A stretch of DNA of 12,628 bases from Chromera velia (taxonomy: Eukaryota; Sar; Chromeraceae): the NCBI GenBank assembly GCA_018398765.1, contig JAHBMJ010003126.1:1-12628 (forward strand), read 5' to 3'. The position numbers were made by a program, and so were the translations under genes. The notes under the pieces are model-generated. The model searched no databases. It worked only from the letters and a program-made list of their open reading frames with translations, and was not told the DNA's origin. This document shows positions 1-7,602 of this stretch, in pieces (position 1 is the stretch's first letter; every line of letters begins with the position of its first letter).

Positions 1-424
1 TTGAGGGTTTCGTTGCCGCCGAAAGAGTCCTCCCGCAAGATACGAAGACACAGCATCAGAAGAATCCCCCTCCGCAGGGACGCCCCCCCACCCCCCCACC
101 CCTGTCTAAAGAACATGACGGTGCCGGTCCCCGCGTGCAGTTTTCTTTTTTCCTTTTTCTTTTTTTGATTTTTGAATTTTTTTGTCTTGTCTTTTTCTTC
201 TTCTCTTTCTTGTCTTGAGTGGAAGCAGCAGAGCAGTAGCGTGTGAAACCAGTGATCACGTGAAAATCTGTCGGGAGGTGGAGAGGCAAGGGGCGCTTAA
301 CTCTCACCTTTCGGGCCCCCTGCCCACGCTGTTTGATTGTTGGTGCTGTTCTTTTGTCTTTGTTCTTTCTTTCTTTTTGTCTGTTGTGTTCATGAAGAAA
401 AGAAGGGAGAAGAAGAAACATATA

Positions 425-460
<36 letters not shown>

Positions 461-2803
461 GTCCGGCAGTTTGTTGTGGAGATGAAGAGAAAAACAGAAA
501 AGTTCAGTTTGTTTGTCTGACTGTCTGCGAGCGAGAGTTCCTGCATTCAAGTTTTCTTTTCACCTTTTCCTACCTTCCCTCTTTCCTCTCTTCCGTTTCG
601 ACTTCCCTCCTTCATTCATTCGTTCATCCCTTCCCTTCCTCTCTCACTCCGTCCCTTTCGCTGCTTCAGTCTCTATCCTGTTCCTCTCAATCATTCTCCT
701 CTCTTTTCTCTCGTTTCCCTTGCGTTCTGTGGTGTGCACGCAAAGACGGCCGAAACGATCCTCGATGTAACCGTTGTGTGTTGTCTCATTTGAACATGCA
801 TCTGCAGACAAAGCGGGGCTCCTGCCCTCGTTCGATTCTCTGCTGAAGTTTGGGAACTTTGAGATCCCCTCTCTTGGCGGTCTCTCTCTTGGGGGGGGGA
901 AGGCCGCTCTCCCAGGAGGAGTGAAGGGAAAGGGACCCTTCAAGGGGGCCCTCTCCTATTACGTCAACAGCCCGTCCATCAATTCAACCGTGACTGTGTT
1001 CTCGTCGGATTTCCTCGGTAGGTTAGTCCATGTGCCTTTGCTGTCTGAAAGCTGCAAAAAGTACGTTCTTTGTGGATCTTTGTCCTTGTTTCGTTCTTTG
1101 CTGTGTTGTTTTGAAAATTCTGTGACCTGTGCTGCTCTTTCTGTTTCTCTCTACTTCCCCCCCCCCCTTCCTGCATGCCTTTTCTCTTCTTTCCCTGGCT
1201 TGTTCGTTCGCTGTTTATAACGGAACATATTTAATAAAGACCTTGTTTTCTGTCTGGGAATCGGTTTTGCGTCGCTTCTGCACGTTGAGTCCTGATCTTT
1301 TCACGAAATGGGTGCCAGAAAAGGCTCTACTGTGTCCCACGGTCCCAAGGACGACTAAGTTACTGTACTGTATTGTGCGTACAAATACGAAGAAATATGT
1401 GCATGAGTACATAGATGCACGAGTGGATTTCCGATGCCATCAATGAATGCAGATATGGACTTCAGCTGTATTCAACAAGGCACATTCGTGTTCGGTGTTC
1501 AGTCCTTCAAGTTCAAGGGAGGGAAGAATGGTGTCACCCTTCTGAAGCAAACACCAGACAGCACCTCTGAAGGAGATATCCCCCCCCAAGATTTCCTCCC
1601 CGACTGCTTCGGCGAGATCAGTGACCTTCTTCCCCTCGGCCCCGACGAAGAAATCGCATGTCTCCACGATGGCGAAAGGGTTGACAGTGATGACACTGAA
1701 GTCGACGTCGGCAACTTGGACGAGGTCAACTTTCTGTTCAGCAACGGCTTCCAGGTCTCTCAAACAGACAATGAGGTCTCCGTGGCAGTCACCGGAGTGG
1801 AAGGTGAGGAGAGGATGGGGTCGATCGAGAAAGAGAGCTCAGAGCTGCATGGGGAGTGAATTGAAACCTTTGCTTTTTATTCTGGTGTAGTCTTTCCCAT
1901 TGTCCCGTTCTTTTTATTCTGGTGTAGTCTTTCCCATTGTCCCGTTCTTTCACTGGCTAGCCTCCCCGGGGTGCTCCTTTTTTGCCTGTGCGTTTTTACC
2001 TGTGCTCGCTTTGTGACGCCCTCGGACCTGACAAAATCCTCTGTTCCGGTCTCTTTTTTTCCCTTCCCTCTGTGAGTGCGCGCTTGTGTGGGGGGGNNNN
2101 CGGGTGAGTGAGTCAGTGTGCGTGTGTGTGTGCGTGTGTGTGTGTGCGTGAGTGCGTGAGTGCGTAAGTGCGTGAGTGCGTGAGTGAGTGAGTTAGTGTC
2201 CGGCATGAAAGTACATGCAAAGCTGAAGTCGTCCTTCCACGCAGAACTCCATGCAACCACAAACGGCCTCTCCCAACTGTCTGCATGCAGGCAACGCAAC
2301 CTTCGAGGAATTCTTCGGGGCCCCCTCCAGCTGCGCGATCTACGGCCCCATTTTCCTGGACATCCCCAAGGGCGTGTCCTTCGAACTCAACAGCGAGCTG
2401 CCCAAGTCCTCTGTCGGCTCTGCGAAAGAGACTGAGGAAGAGGACAAGAAGGGTGAGCTCGATATGATTCTCTTTCAAACGTGCTTCATTCATGTACGTC
2501 GATTGTATTCCCAGGCAGATCATCCACATGTTTAAGGGCGGTCTGTGTGACTCTTCATCAGAAAGAGAAAAGGAATGAGGGGAAGAAAGGTAAATGTGCA
2601 TTTCAAACGTTATTTCTGTATGTGCCTCTTCTTTCCTTCCAATCTTCGTATGCGGAACCATGCACGTCTTTGACATTCCAACCCTCCCAGAGGCGTCCTC
2701 GGGCCTTCTCACAGTTTCCCTCGGCAGCAGCAGCAACAGAGACTCTGAGGGGGACATCATGAGAGGTCTGACCTCCCGGCCTTGTGTGTTTTCTCTCTTT
2801 TTG

Positions 2804-2837
<34 letters not shown>

Positions 2838-3748
2838 ACTTGGGTCTCTGCCACTGGGATCGCAGTGAGGCCGGCCCCTTTCGATGCTCCTCCGTGCGAA
2901 TCTTTGTGTCGCTGGGGTTGTGTCCCGACCCGTCTGACTGCAATCCATGAATAAATGAATAAAACAAATGAATGAATGAATGAATGAATGAGTGAGTGAG
3001 TGAGTGAGTGAATGAATGAATGAATGAATGAATGAATGAATGAATGAATGAATTAGTGGGTGAATGAATGAATGAATGAATGAATGAATGAATGGGTGAG
3101 TGAATGGATGAGTGAATGGATGAATGAATGATCATTGAAAGAAAGAATAAGGAGTGGAACTTGAAACCTTAAAGACCAGACAAACAAACGACTGACTGCA
3201 GACGGCGAGGCCCCTTTCAAGCTCGACGACTTGGCGGACTCCCTCAAGTTTAACCTCGACCTCTCTGCTCTCGCCGGGGGTGCTGAAAAGGGGGCAGCCG
3301 TCTCCGATCTCAGTGCTCAGGTAAGGTCCGAAGGAAGAGTAAGGGGAGCCCAGAGAGGGAGCTTATGAACACAGAGAGCGATCAGTAAATTGAATCGATG
3401 CATTCCCTTGTATGCTCATCAACGCACGAGATCATGCATTCATACAGACACACATGGAGACAGCGACACAGGGAGACCGACAGTGTTTTGAAACGTTTTA
3501 GAAAACACATGGGTAGTCAAGCAAAGCGCCTTCAGCAGAAGACTTTACAGACCTATCCATGCATGCACACACAATGCTGCGTATGTTTCTTTTTCTGTCT
3601 GCTTATGCATGGATTTCTTGACAGATCTGAAAGATGCCGTATCAAAAAGACAGGGAAGAAATTAGTCGTCACCCCCAGAAGGATCTCAAGGCCGTCCTTC
3701 CCCCCGTCCTCCCCGCTCCCTGGACATTCGGACACAGAAAAACGGGCA

Positions 3749-3780
<32 letters not shown>

Positions 3781-4428
3781 CTATTAATACATGCCTAAAG
3801 AGCTATCCACGAGCATTGACTCACTAATGCCCGTCCTCTCCTTGCTTGTGCGACTGTCTGCATGCAGACGAAGGAAGCCCTGCAGTACTATCTTGCCCCC
3901 CCCGCCCTGAACACTACCGTCAACGTCTTCTCAACCGGGGAGGTCTCGCTGGATTTCGCCTGTTCCTCTGGAGTGGTTGACGGCAGAGACTCGACGGTGG
4001 GTGTCTACGTGATGAGCGTCACTCCGAAGAAGAAAGACCTCGCCTTCCTTGTCCAGAACAGTGACAGTGGAGATGTCTTTGGTTTGGAGGGCTGCGAGAG
4101 GTTGCAGGGCTCTGAGAGCGACTTGGTGGTTGTGCCGGCAGGTGAGACCTTGCAGTGTCACCTGGAGTTCTTCAACGTGGATGAGGATGAGATGGACATC
4201 AGAGTGTCCAACGACGACGAGGCAGCAGTGCAATTCTCCAACGGGTTCCAATTCTCCATGGAGGATGCTAGCATTCCGATCATCATGACGGGGGCAGACG
4301 GTAACTCGACTCTGACAGATTTCTTCAAAGCTCCCTCTAGCTGCGCGACCTTTGGGAGAGTTCTCTTCCTCGCTCCCAAGGGCGTCAATCTAGCCGTTCT
4401 GGGGAAGGGGACCGGGACGTTCCCTTAA
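1..4428 (+). CDS. 3' part of a multi-exon gene for a tandem-repeat, four-cysteine domain protein
   Basis: I do not recognise the family. Proposed exons are 3-120, 808-1017, 1453-1803, 2291-2452, 2691-2765 (least certain), 3202-3320 and 3868-4428. Lengths sum to 1596 nt, exactly 532 codons including the TAA, and the frame also closes if the 75-nt exon is skipped. Introns begin gtgccg, gtaggt, gtgagg, gtgagc, gtctga and gtaagg, and end in CAG (five of six in TGCAG). All junctions are phase 1 except the last, which is phase 0. Two domain copies align: motifs KGALSYY/KEALQYY, TVTVFS/TVNVFS, FSNGFQVS/FSNGFQFS, TGVEGNATF/TGADGNSTL, FFGAPSSCA/FFKAPSSCA and PKGV. Four cysteines match in both copies, which is compatible with a disulphide-bonded extracellular or lumenal domain (inference). 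No transmembrane helix is visible. The start codon and any signal peptide lie upstream of the window. Confidence 0.8.
3..120 (+). CDS. Exon 1 (partial): proline-rich linker, possibly the tail of an upstream domain copy
   Basis: Frame 3 is open from the window edge to G120, where GTGCCG gives a phase-1 donor matching the phase-1 acceptor at 808. The 39 codons begin EGFVAAERVLPQD and end in a Pro-rich, then acidic, stretch closing SKEHD. The layout resembles the end of domain copy A (KGVSFELNSELP, then an acidic linker), so it may be the tail of a further copy lying upstream. There is no start codon in the exon. The C-rich run at 85-105 makes the call less certain. Confidence 0.45.
121..807 (+). 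other. Intron 1
   Basis: 687 nt. GTGCCG donor, CTGCAG acceptor, phase 1. It is strongly T/C-rich and contains a (GTCT)n tract. Reading frames inside it are low-complexity and show no resemblance to the exons. Confidence 0.5.
425..462 (+). repeat. (GTCT)n tetranucleotide microsatellite
   Basis: About nine GTCT units with one interruption near the end, within intron 1. It keeps reading frames open on both strands and so creates spurious Cys/Leu/Ser and Thr/Asp/Arg ORFs. Confidence 0.9.
808..1017 (+). CDS. Exon 2: linker and first strands of domain copy A
   Basis: The acceptor is catctgcag at 799-807 and the donor GTAGGT at 1018. The 70 codons are phase 1 at both ends. The first half is a Gly/Leu/Lys-rich linker (LLKFGNFEIPSLGG) resembling the linker in the exon at 3202-3320 (SLKFNLDLSALAGG). 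The second half, KGALSYYVNSPSINSTVTVF, matches the start of domain copy B (KEALQYYLAPPALNTTVNVF). That paralogous match is the main support for its being coding. Confidence 0.75.
1018..1452 (+). other. Intron 2
   Basis: 435 nt. GTAGGT donor, TGCAG acceptor, phase 1. It contains an 11-C run near 1157-1167. It interrupts domain copy A between the VFSSDFL and DFSC segments; copy B has no intron there. Confidence 0.7.
1453..1803 (+). CDS. Exon 3: body of domain copy A
   Basis: The acceptor is aatgaatgcag at 1442-1452 and the donor GTGAGG at 1804. The 117 codons are phase 1 at both ends. It contains three of the four domain cysteines (in DFSC, PDCF and IAC), an acidic stretch, and FSNGFQVS followed by TGVEG. 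The same order appears in copy B as DFAC, GCER, LQC, FSNGFQFS and TGADG. Copy A has roughly ten extra residues between the first and second cysteine. Confidence 0.8.
1874..1947 (+). repeat. Exact 37-bp tandem duplication
   Basis: The 37-bp unit at 1874-1910, starting tttttattctggtgtagtct, is repeated without mismatch at 1911-1947. It lies inside intron 3. Perfect identity implies a recent event. Confidence 0.95.
2097..2100. other. Assembly gap (NNNN)
   Basis: Four N bases follow a G run and precede a GTGAGT/GTGCGT repeat. The gap probably marks a simple-repeat tract that did not assemble. Confidence 0.99.
2101..2196 (+). repeat. (GTGAGT/GTGTGC)-type degenerate microsatellite
   Basis: A mixture of GTGAGT, GTGTGT and GTGCGT units flanking the assembly gap in intron 3. 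It produces a long Thr/His/Leu repeat ORF on the - strand that is not a gene. Confidence 0.9.
2291..2452 (+). CDS. Exon 4: end of domain copy A and acidic linker
   Basis: The acceptor is actgtctgcatgcag at 2276-2290 and the donor GTGAGC at 2453. The exon encodes NATFEEFFGAPSSCAIYG, then PKGVSFEL, aligned with NSTLTDFFKAPSSCATFG and PKGVNLAV in copy B. It closes with an acidic linker, ETEEEDKK, before a phase-1 donor. It holds the fourth conserved cysteine. Confidence 0.8.
2691..2765 (+). CDS. Exon 5: candidate 75-nt cassette exon in the inter-domain linker
   Basis: The acceptor is ccctcccag at 2682-2690 and the donor GTCTGA at 2766. It is open in the frame set by exon 4, phase 1 at both ends, and codes for 25 Ser/Gly/acidic residues including LLTVSLGSSSN. 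Because it is a multiple of three and symmetric, including or skipping it keeps the frame. The donor is weak and there is no second copy to compare with, so it could be intronic. Confidence 0.4.
2806..2834 (+). repeat. (TC)n dinucleotide microsatellite
   Basis: About 14 uninterrupted TC units in the intron upstream of exon 6. Confidence 0.95.
2947..3130 (+). repeat. (GAAT)n tetranucleotide array, about 180 bp
   Basis: Long array of TGAA units with interspersed TGAG, TGGG and TGGA variants. The variants are clustered (a TGAG block at 2990-3010, mixed units after 3090). On the - strand it reads as repeated Ser-Phe-Ile-His, which is not a credible protein. Confidence 0.97.
3202..3320 (+). CDS. 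Exon 6: linker before domain copy B
   Basis: The acceptor is gactgactgcag at 3190-3201 and the donor GTAAGG at 3321. It enters in phase 1 and leaves in phase 0. It encodes a Leu/Asp/Lys linker (DDLADSLKFNLDLSALAGG) similar to the linker part of exon 2. It ends in SDLSAQ, directly followed by TKEALQYY in the next exon. Confidence 0.75.
3321..3867 (+). other. Intron 6
   Basis: 547 nt. GTAAGG donor (the best match to consensus in this gene) and acceptor ending ctgtctgcatgcag, phase 0. It lies exactly at the boundary between the linker and domain copy B. Confidence 0.8.
3747..3781 (+). repeat. (AC)n / (ACACAT)n microsatellite
   Basis: Three ACACAT-like units followed by about eight AC units in intron 6. 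Confidence 0.9.
3868..4428 (+). CDS. Exon 7: complete domain copy B and C-terminus
   Basis: The acceptor is actgtctgcatgcag at 3853-3867. The exon holds an entire domain of about 178 residues and ends at TAA 4426-4428 shortly after PKGVNLAVLGKG. Cysteines lie in DFAC, GCER, LQCHLEFF and SSCATF. Hydrophobic and acidic stretches alternate (VPAGETLQCHLEF, DEDEMDIRVSNDDE), suggesting a beta-rich fold (inference). It has no introns, whereas copy A is cut by two. Confidence 0.88.
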   Translation, partial: TKEALQYYLAPPALNTTVNVFSTGEVSLDFACSSGVVDGRDSTVGVYVMSVTPKKKDLAFLVQNSDSGDVFGLEGCERLQGSESDLVVVPAGETLQCHLEFFNVDEDEMDIRVSNDDEAAVQFSNGFQFSMEDASIPIIMTGADGNSTLTDFFKAPSSCATFGRVLFLAPKGVNLAVLGKGTGTFP

Positions 4429-4730
4429 TTCAGGGGGGGGGGGAATGAGAGCCAGGAGAGACACGTGCTCGATAGTGCATTCTGCATGCGTGCCACACTG
4501 ACTTGAACCCCAAGCCTTCTGAGAACGGAGGCGGGGGGCAAGAGGAAGTGCACATAATAAGAGTCGATTCAGACAGGTACGTCTTGCGGTCTGTTTCTTC
4601 CTGACCGTGTGTCGACTGAAAACTCGATGGGGGATTAGTCAGAGGATAATGTTCCAAAGGTTCGCAAAAGGCAACCATAGAGGGAATGCCCTTTCCAACA
4701 CAATACATCCAGGCTAGCAGACATAGAGAG
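4429..4730. other. 3' flank of the repeat-domain gene, no gene seen
   Basis: An 11-G run at 4433-4443 starts four bases after the stop codon. No AATAAA signal is evident nearby. Otherwise I see nothing codable or structured. This is probably 3' UTR and spacer. Confidence 0.6.
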
Positions 4731-4822
4731 TTGACAGAAGAGAGAGAAACACGATAGATGTATGCGCTGCACAAAATTGACAGAAGGAAGAGAAACATGA
4801 CAGATGAATGTGCTGCACACCG
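4731..4822. repeat. Two diverged copies of a 46-bp unit
   Basis: Units begin ttgacagaag at 4731 and 4777 and run to ctgcaca in each case. They differ at several positions (for example gatagatgtatgcg against gacagatgaatgtg). They lie just before the 66-bp satellite. Confidence 0.85.
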
Positions 4823-4868
4823 CTGTGTTCACACGTCTCTTTCGGGTGTCGATCACTATTTGCACTTC

Positions 4869-5198
4869 TCTGTAAACATCTGATTTGCGGTCGCAGGAAT
4901 GCAGTCTGTATCTTTCCGTGTTGTTCAACACGACTCTGTAAACATCTGATTTGCGGTCGCAGGGATGCAGTCTCTATGGTTCCGTGTTGTTCAACACGAC
5001 TCTGTAAACATCTGATTTGCGGTCGCAGGGATGCAGTCTTTATGGTTCCGTGTTGTCCCACTCGTCTCTGTAAACATCTGATTTGCGGTCGCAGGGATGC
5101 AGTCTCTATGGTTCCGTGTTGTCCCACTCGTCTCTGTAAACATCTGATTTGCGGTCGCAGTGATGCCATGTGCAGTATGTATTATTCCGTGGTTTTGT
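4869..5198. repeat. 66-bp satellite, five tandem copies
   Basis: Copies start tctgtaaacatctgatttgc at 4869, 4935, 5001, 5067 and 5133, with an exact 66-nt period. The first 28 nt are invariant in all five. The second half of copy 5 has diverged. Copies 1-2 end ttcaacacgac and copies 3-4 end tcccactcgtc, so the array has two subtypes. Because 66 is a multiple of three, 22-residue repeat ORFs stay open on both strands. I treat these as by-products of the array, not as genes. Confidence 0.95.
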
Positions 5199-6025
5199 GC
5201 GTGTATAGGGCTTATGCTTATAATTAAGCCCGAACGACTCAGGCTTTACCCGAGAAGGTGAATTAAGGAGTCTTTTTGTAGGTAATTGATTGATGATCGG
5301 AATTTAATTTTGAATCATTTGGTTTTATTGATCGATTGATATGTGATGTTTGATGCCTGTACCCGTCCGTCCGAATCTGCCGCAGTGTACGATCAAGTTA
5401 AGCTTAGACGCATTCGACTCTAGTCTCTAGACACCTGCTCTAGAGTTAAACTTAATTTCTCTTGCCAAACGAAGCCACCGCTACTAAGAGTTGATGATGA
5501 TATGCGCCATTTTTATGTATGCAATGGACAGGAGGGGGGCACCTATTGTAAGCTGTTTTACTGGAGTATTAGTACTATCAGATACAGGTGGTTAAAGTCT
5601 GACAAACATCGGTTGGTTTGGTCTAGCAGTTAATATCAATCTTAGTGATGACGTCAAGCAGACACATCAAGCATACGCTTCACTGAAATCACTTAATGAA
5701 AGCATGCCTCGTGATACACCCATGCATGCTATGTGGCCTGGGTCCCCCGTCCGGCCTACATCTGTCTGACGCTTGCCAGCCCTTTATTACTCAGTCTTCT
5801 TATTAGGCGGAATGCCCCTCACACTTGCCCGCCTTTCAAGCCAACGTCTACGCTTGGCTCTGAAGACTGATATATTAATCATGTATCTATCGAACGACGA
5901 ACAATCAATTCTCATGCCTATCTATCTTCTCATCAAGCGCCTATCTAGCATGCCCTCAAGCGATCGAGTCATCATCATACATTGTCTCTCACCCTATGCC
6001 TCTCCTCCCTCACACTGCCCGTCTG
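5199..6025. other. Spacer between the satellite and the retroelement, no gene recognised
   Basis: About 830 bp, AT-richer than the gene to its left, with no convincing ORF. The short + strand ORF at 5773-6045 has no recognisable features. The 3' LTR of the - strand element would be expected here. On the - strand a purine-rich run (complement of 5999-6013) precedes TGTATGATG reading down from 5981, a conceivable polypurine tract and LTR start. Without a second LTR this cannot be confirmed. Confidence 0.5.
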
Positions 6026-6436
6026 TCATTTTTCTTTCCTTTTGAAATCAGCGATCCTTTCTTTTGCTCTCTCAAGATTCTTTGCTGGCTCCCACAAAGC
6101 ATCCTTCACTCCAAACCCTTTCCATTTGACTAAATAATGCTGCTTCCCTGAAATTCTCTTGCTGTCCCAAATTCTATCTACCTTGTACTTAGGGCCCTCA
6201 AACCTCGGAAGTCTAACTGCAGGTGGAAGGTCACCCGGTTCTCTCACATACTTCTTCAGATAGTTCACATTCACTACAGAATGAATGCGAACTCCTGCCG
6301 AAAAGATCAACTCATACGCTCCCCGTGTAATTGCCCTCTCTACCTCAAAAGGACCAAACCACACAGGCTTAAGCTTCCTTTTTAATCCCTCCGGTCTTCT
6401 TTCTTGTTCGAAAAATTCTCTATACACCAACACCAA
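6026..6436 (-). pseudogene. Integrase C-terminal GPY/F module and chromodomain
   Basis: This module is out of frame with the integrase core. The sequence GPGD continues in this frame as LVLVYREFFEQERR, which is restored by one extra T near 6433-6438. WFGPFEVERAITRGAYEL is the GPY/F module. A C-terminal chromodomain follows at about 6044-6187: YKVDRIWDSK, GKQHYLVKWKGFG and ALWEPAKNL, with aromatic residues where the methyl-lysine cage is expected. In chromoviruses this domain directs integration to histone-marked chromatin (family knowledge). The final stop is at 6026-6028. This stretch has no internal stop and is the best-preserved end of the element. Confidence 0.92.
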
Positions 6437-6438
6437 TC

Positions 6439-7602
6439 TCCTGGACCCAATTCCAGTTCCCTATGATGACGATCATAATAGTGAGCTGCCGTCTCCCTTG
6501 CTCGCTCCAGGCACTCCTTCGCTTGTGCCATCTCTGCCCTGTATCGTGCAGCGAAATCAGCTGCTGCCGGAAACAGCAAACTTCCCCGAACAGGCACTGC
6601 AGGCAGTCGGATTGGATCAAAGCCATGCACAAATCTAAATGGTGAGAGACCTGTCACTAGATGCACACTGTCTCTATATGCAAACTGACATGCCGGCAAA
6701 GCCTCGGCCCAGTCTTCCTGATGGTCCATCAGAAAACACTTCAACATCTCCCTGATCGTTCTGTTGTCTCTCTCTGTCTGTCCGTCTGTCTGCGGGTATC
6801 TGAAAGAGCTCATCTTGATTTTTGATTTCCAGAGTCTTTGCAATTCTCACCAAAATGCAGAGATAAAGCAAAGATCGCAATTAGAGAGAAGAGAACGAAA
6901 CATACCGACCAAGCATACCACTCTCTTGAATATAATCGATGCTGTCTCTTCTTCCGTGACCTCTTCCCACACCGGGATGAAAAATATATCCTTTGACAAA
7001 CGATCAACAATAGAGATAATTCCATCCACAATTCTTCCCCAGTACAGCGTTCTCGGCAGACCAAACAGGAAGTCGAGAGAAAGAGATTCATATAGACACT
7101 CAGGGATAGGCAAAGGATTGAGTAAACCAGGTCTTTTCTGGGTGGAATGTTTTGCTCTCTGACAGGTATCACACTGAGCCACATACTTCTTGACTGATGA
7201 ATACATGTTGGGCCAGTAGAACTTACTGTTCAGCTTGAGAAATGTCTTTTCTGGCCTCAGATATCCTCCGACCACCGTGTTATGATGCTCGAAGATCATC
7301 TGCCTCTGCAGAATATCAGTCAGAATGGTCAATCTGTCTTTGAAATAAAGAAAGCCATCAACGAGAGTGAATGGTTGAATTCTTATTCTCAAGTATCGAG
7401 GCACAGGCACCTCTGGATGCTTCAATACTTCGATGAGCTCCTGAAAGAATCTTTCTTTTTTGTATCCTCCTTTCACTTCCTTCAAGAACTCTTCATTCAC
7501 ATCCACTCTCATCTCAATGCCTGCCAACAGTCCTTTTGCTTCCTTTTCTTCTTCCTTTCTCTTTTCAGTCTTTTCTTCCGCTCCCTGCTTTTGCTCAGTT
7601 CT
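6439..7602 (-). pseudogene. Integrase: zinc-binding domain and catalytic core
   Basis: The enzyme would join element cDNA to host DNA. The zinc-binding HHCC module is present as FEHHNTVVGGY, then YWPNM and AQCDTCQRAK, but the second His of the GGH motif is Tyr (TAT, 7261-7263). The core shows the first catalytic Asp in SLDFLFGLP and VDRLSK. Then SNCDLCF stands where SDRDxRF is expected, so the second catalytic Asp is Asn (AAT, 6880-6882). A TGA at 6847-6849 follows SAFW. The rest (PQTDGQTERDN, containing the catalytic Glu) continues in the same frame, with Tyr in place of His in the usual HPQTDGQ. A highly charged, Glu/Lys-rich insert precedes the zinc module. Confidence 0.93.

Larger units (their letters stand above)
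1804..2290 (+). other. Intron 3, with a 4-N assembly gap
   Basis: 487 nt as shown. GTGAGG donor and acceptor ending ctgtctgcatgcag, phase 1. It contains the 37-bp tandem duplication, the NNNN at 2097-2100 and a GTGAGT-type repeat. Its true length is uncertain because of the gap inside a simple repeat. Confidence 0.75.
2453..3201 (+). other. Introns 4 and 5 (or a single intron if exon 5 is not used)
   Basis: With exon 5 included, the introns are 2453-2690 (238 nt) and 2766-3201 (436 nt), both phase 1. If exon 5 is skipped, one 749-nt phase-1 intron results. The second part contains the (TC)n and (GAAT)n tracts. Confidence 0.65.

Noticed and set aside
56-846. Several overlapping ORFs on both strands at the left end
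   Set aside because: They are low-complexity translations of the T/C-rich intron and its (GTCT)n tract. None resembles the paralogous domain.
2113-3135. Long - strand ORF of 340 codons rich in Ser-Ile-His and Thr-His-Leu
   Set aside because: It is produced by the (GAAT)n and (GTGAGT)n microsatellites and runs antisense through real exons of the + strand gene.
4869-5198. CRISPR array
   Set aside because: The whole 66-bp unit is repeated with no unique spacers, and the locus is eukaryotic.
4714-5227. 22-residue repeat proteins on both strands
   Set aside because: The 66-bp period is a multiple of three, so any satellite of this length without stops gives open frames. There are no start, domain or codon features to favour either strand.
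5590-5680. tRNA-like or SINE A-box (tggtctagcagtt near 5620)
   Set aside because: It resembles an A-box, but no B-box (GGTTCGANTCC type) follows at tRNA or SINE spacing and no cloverleaf can be drawn.
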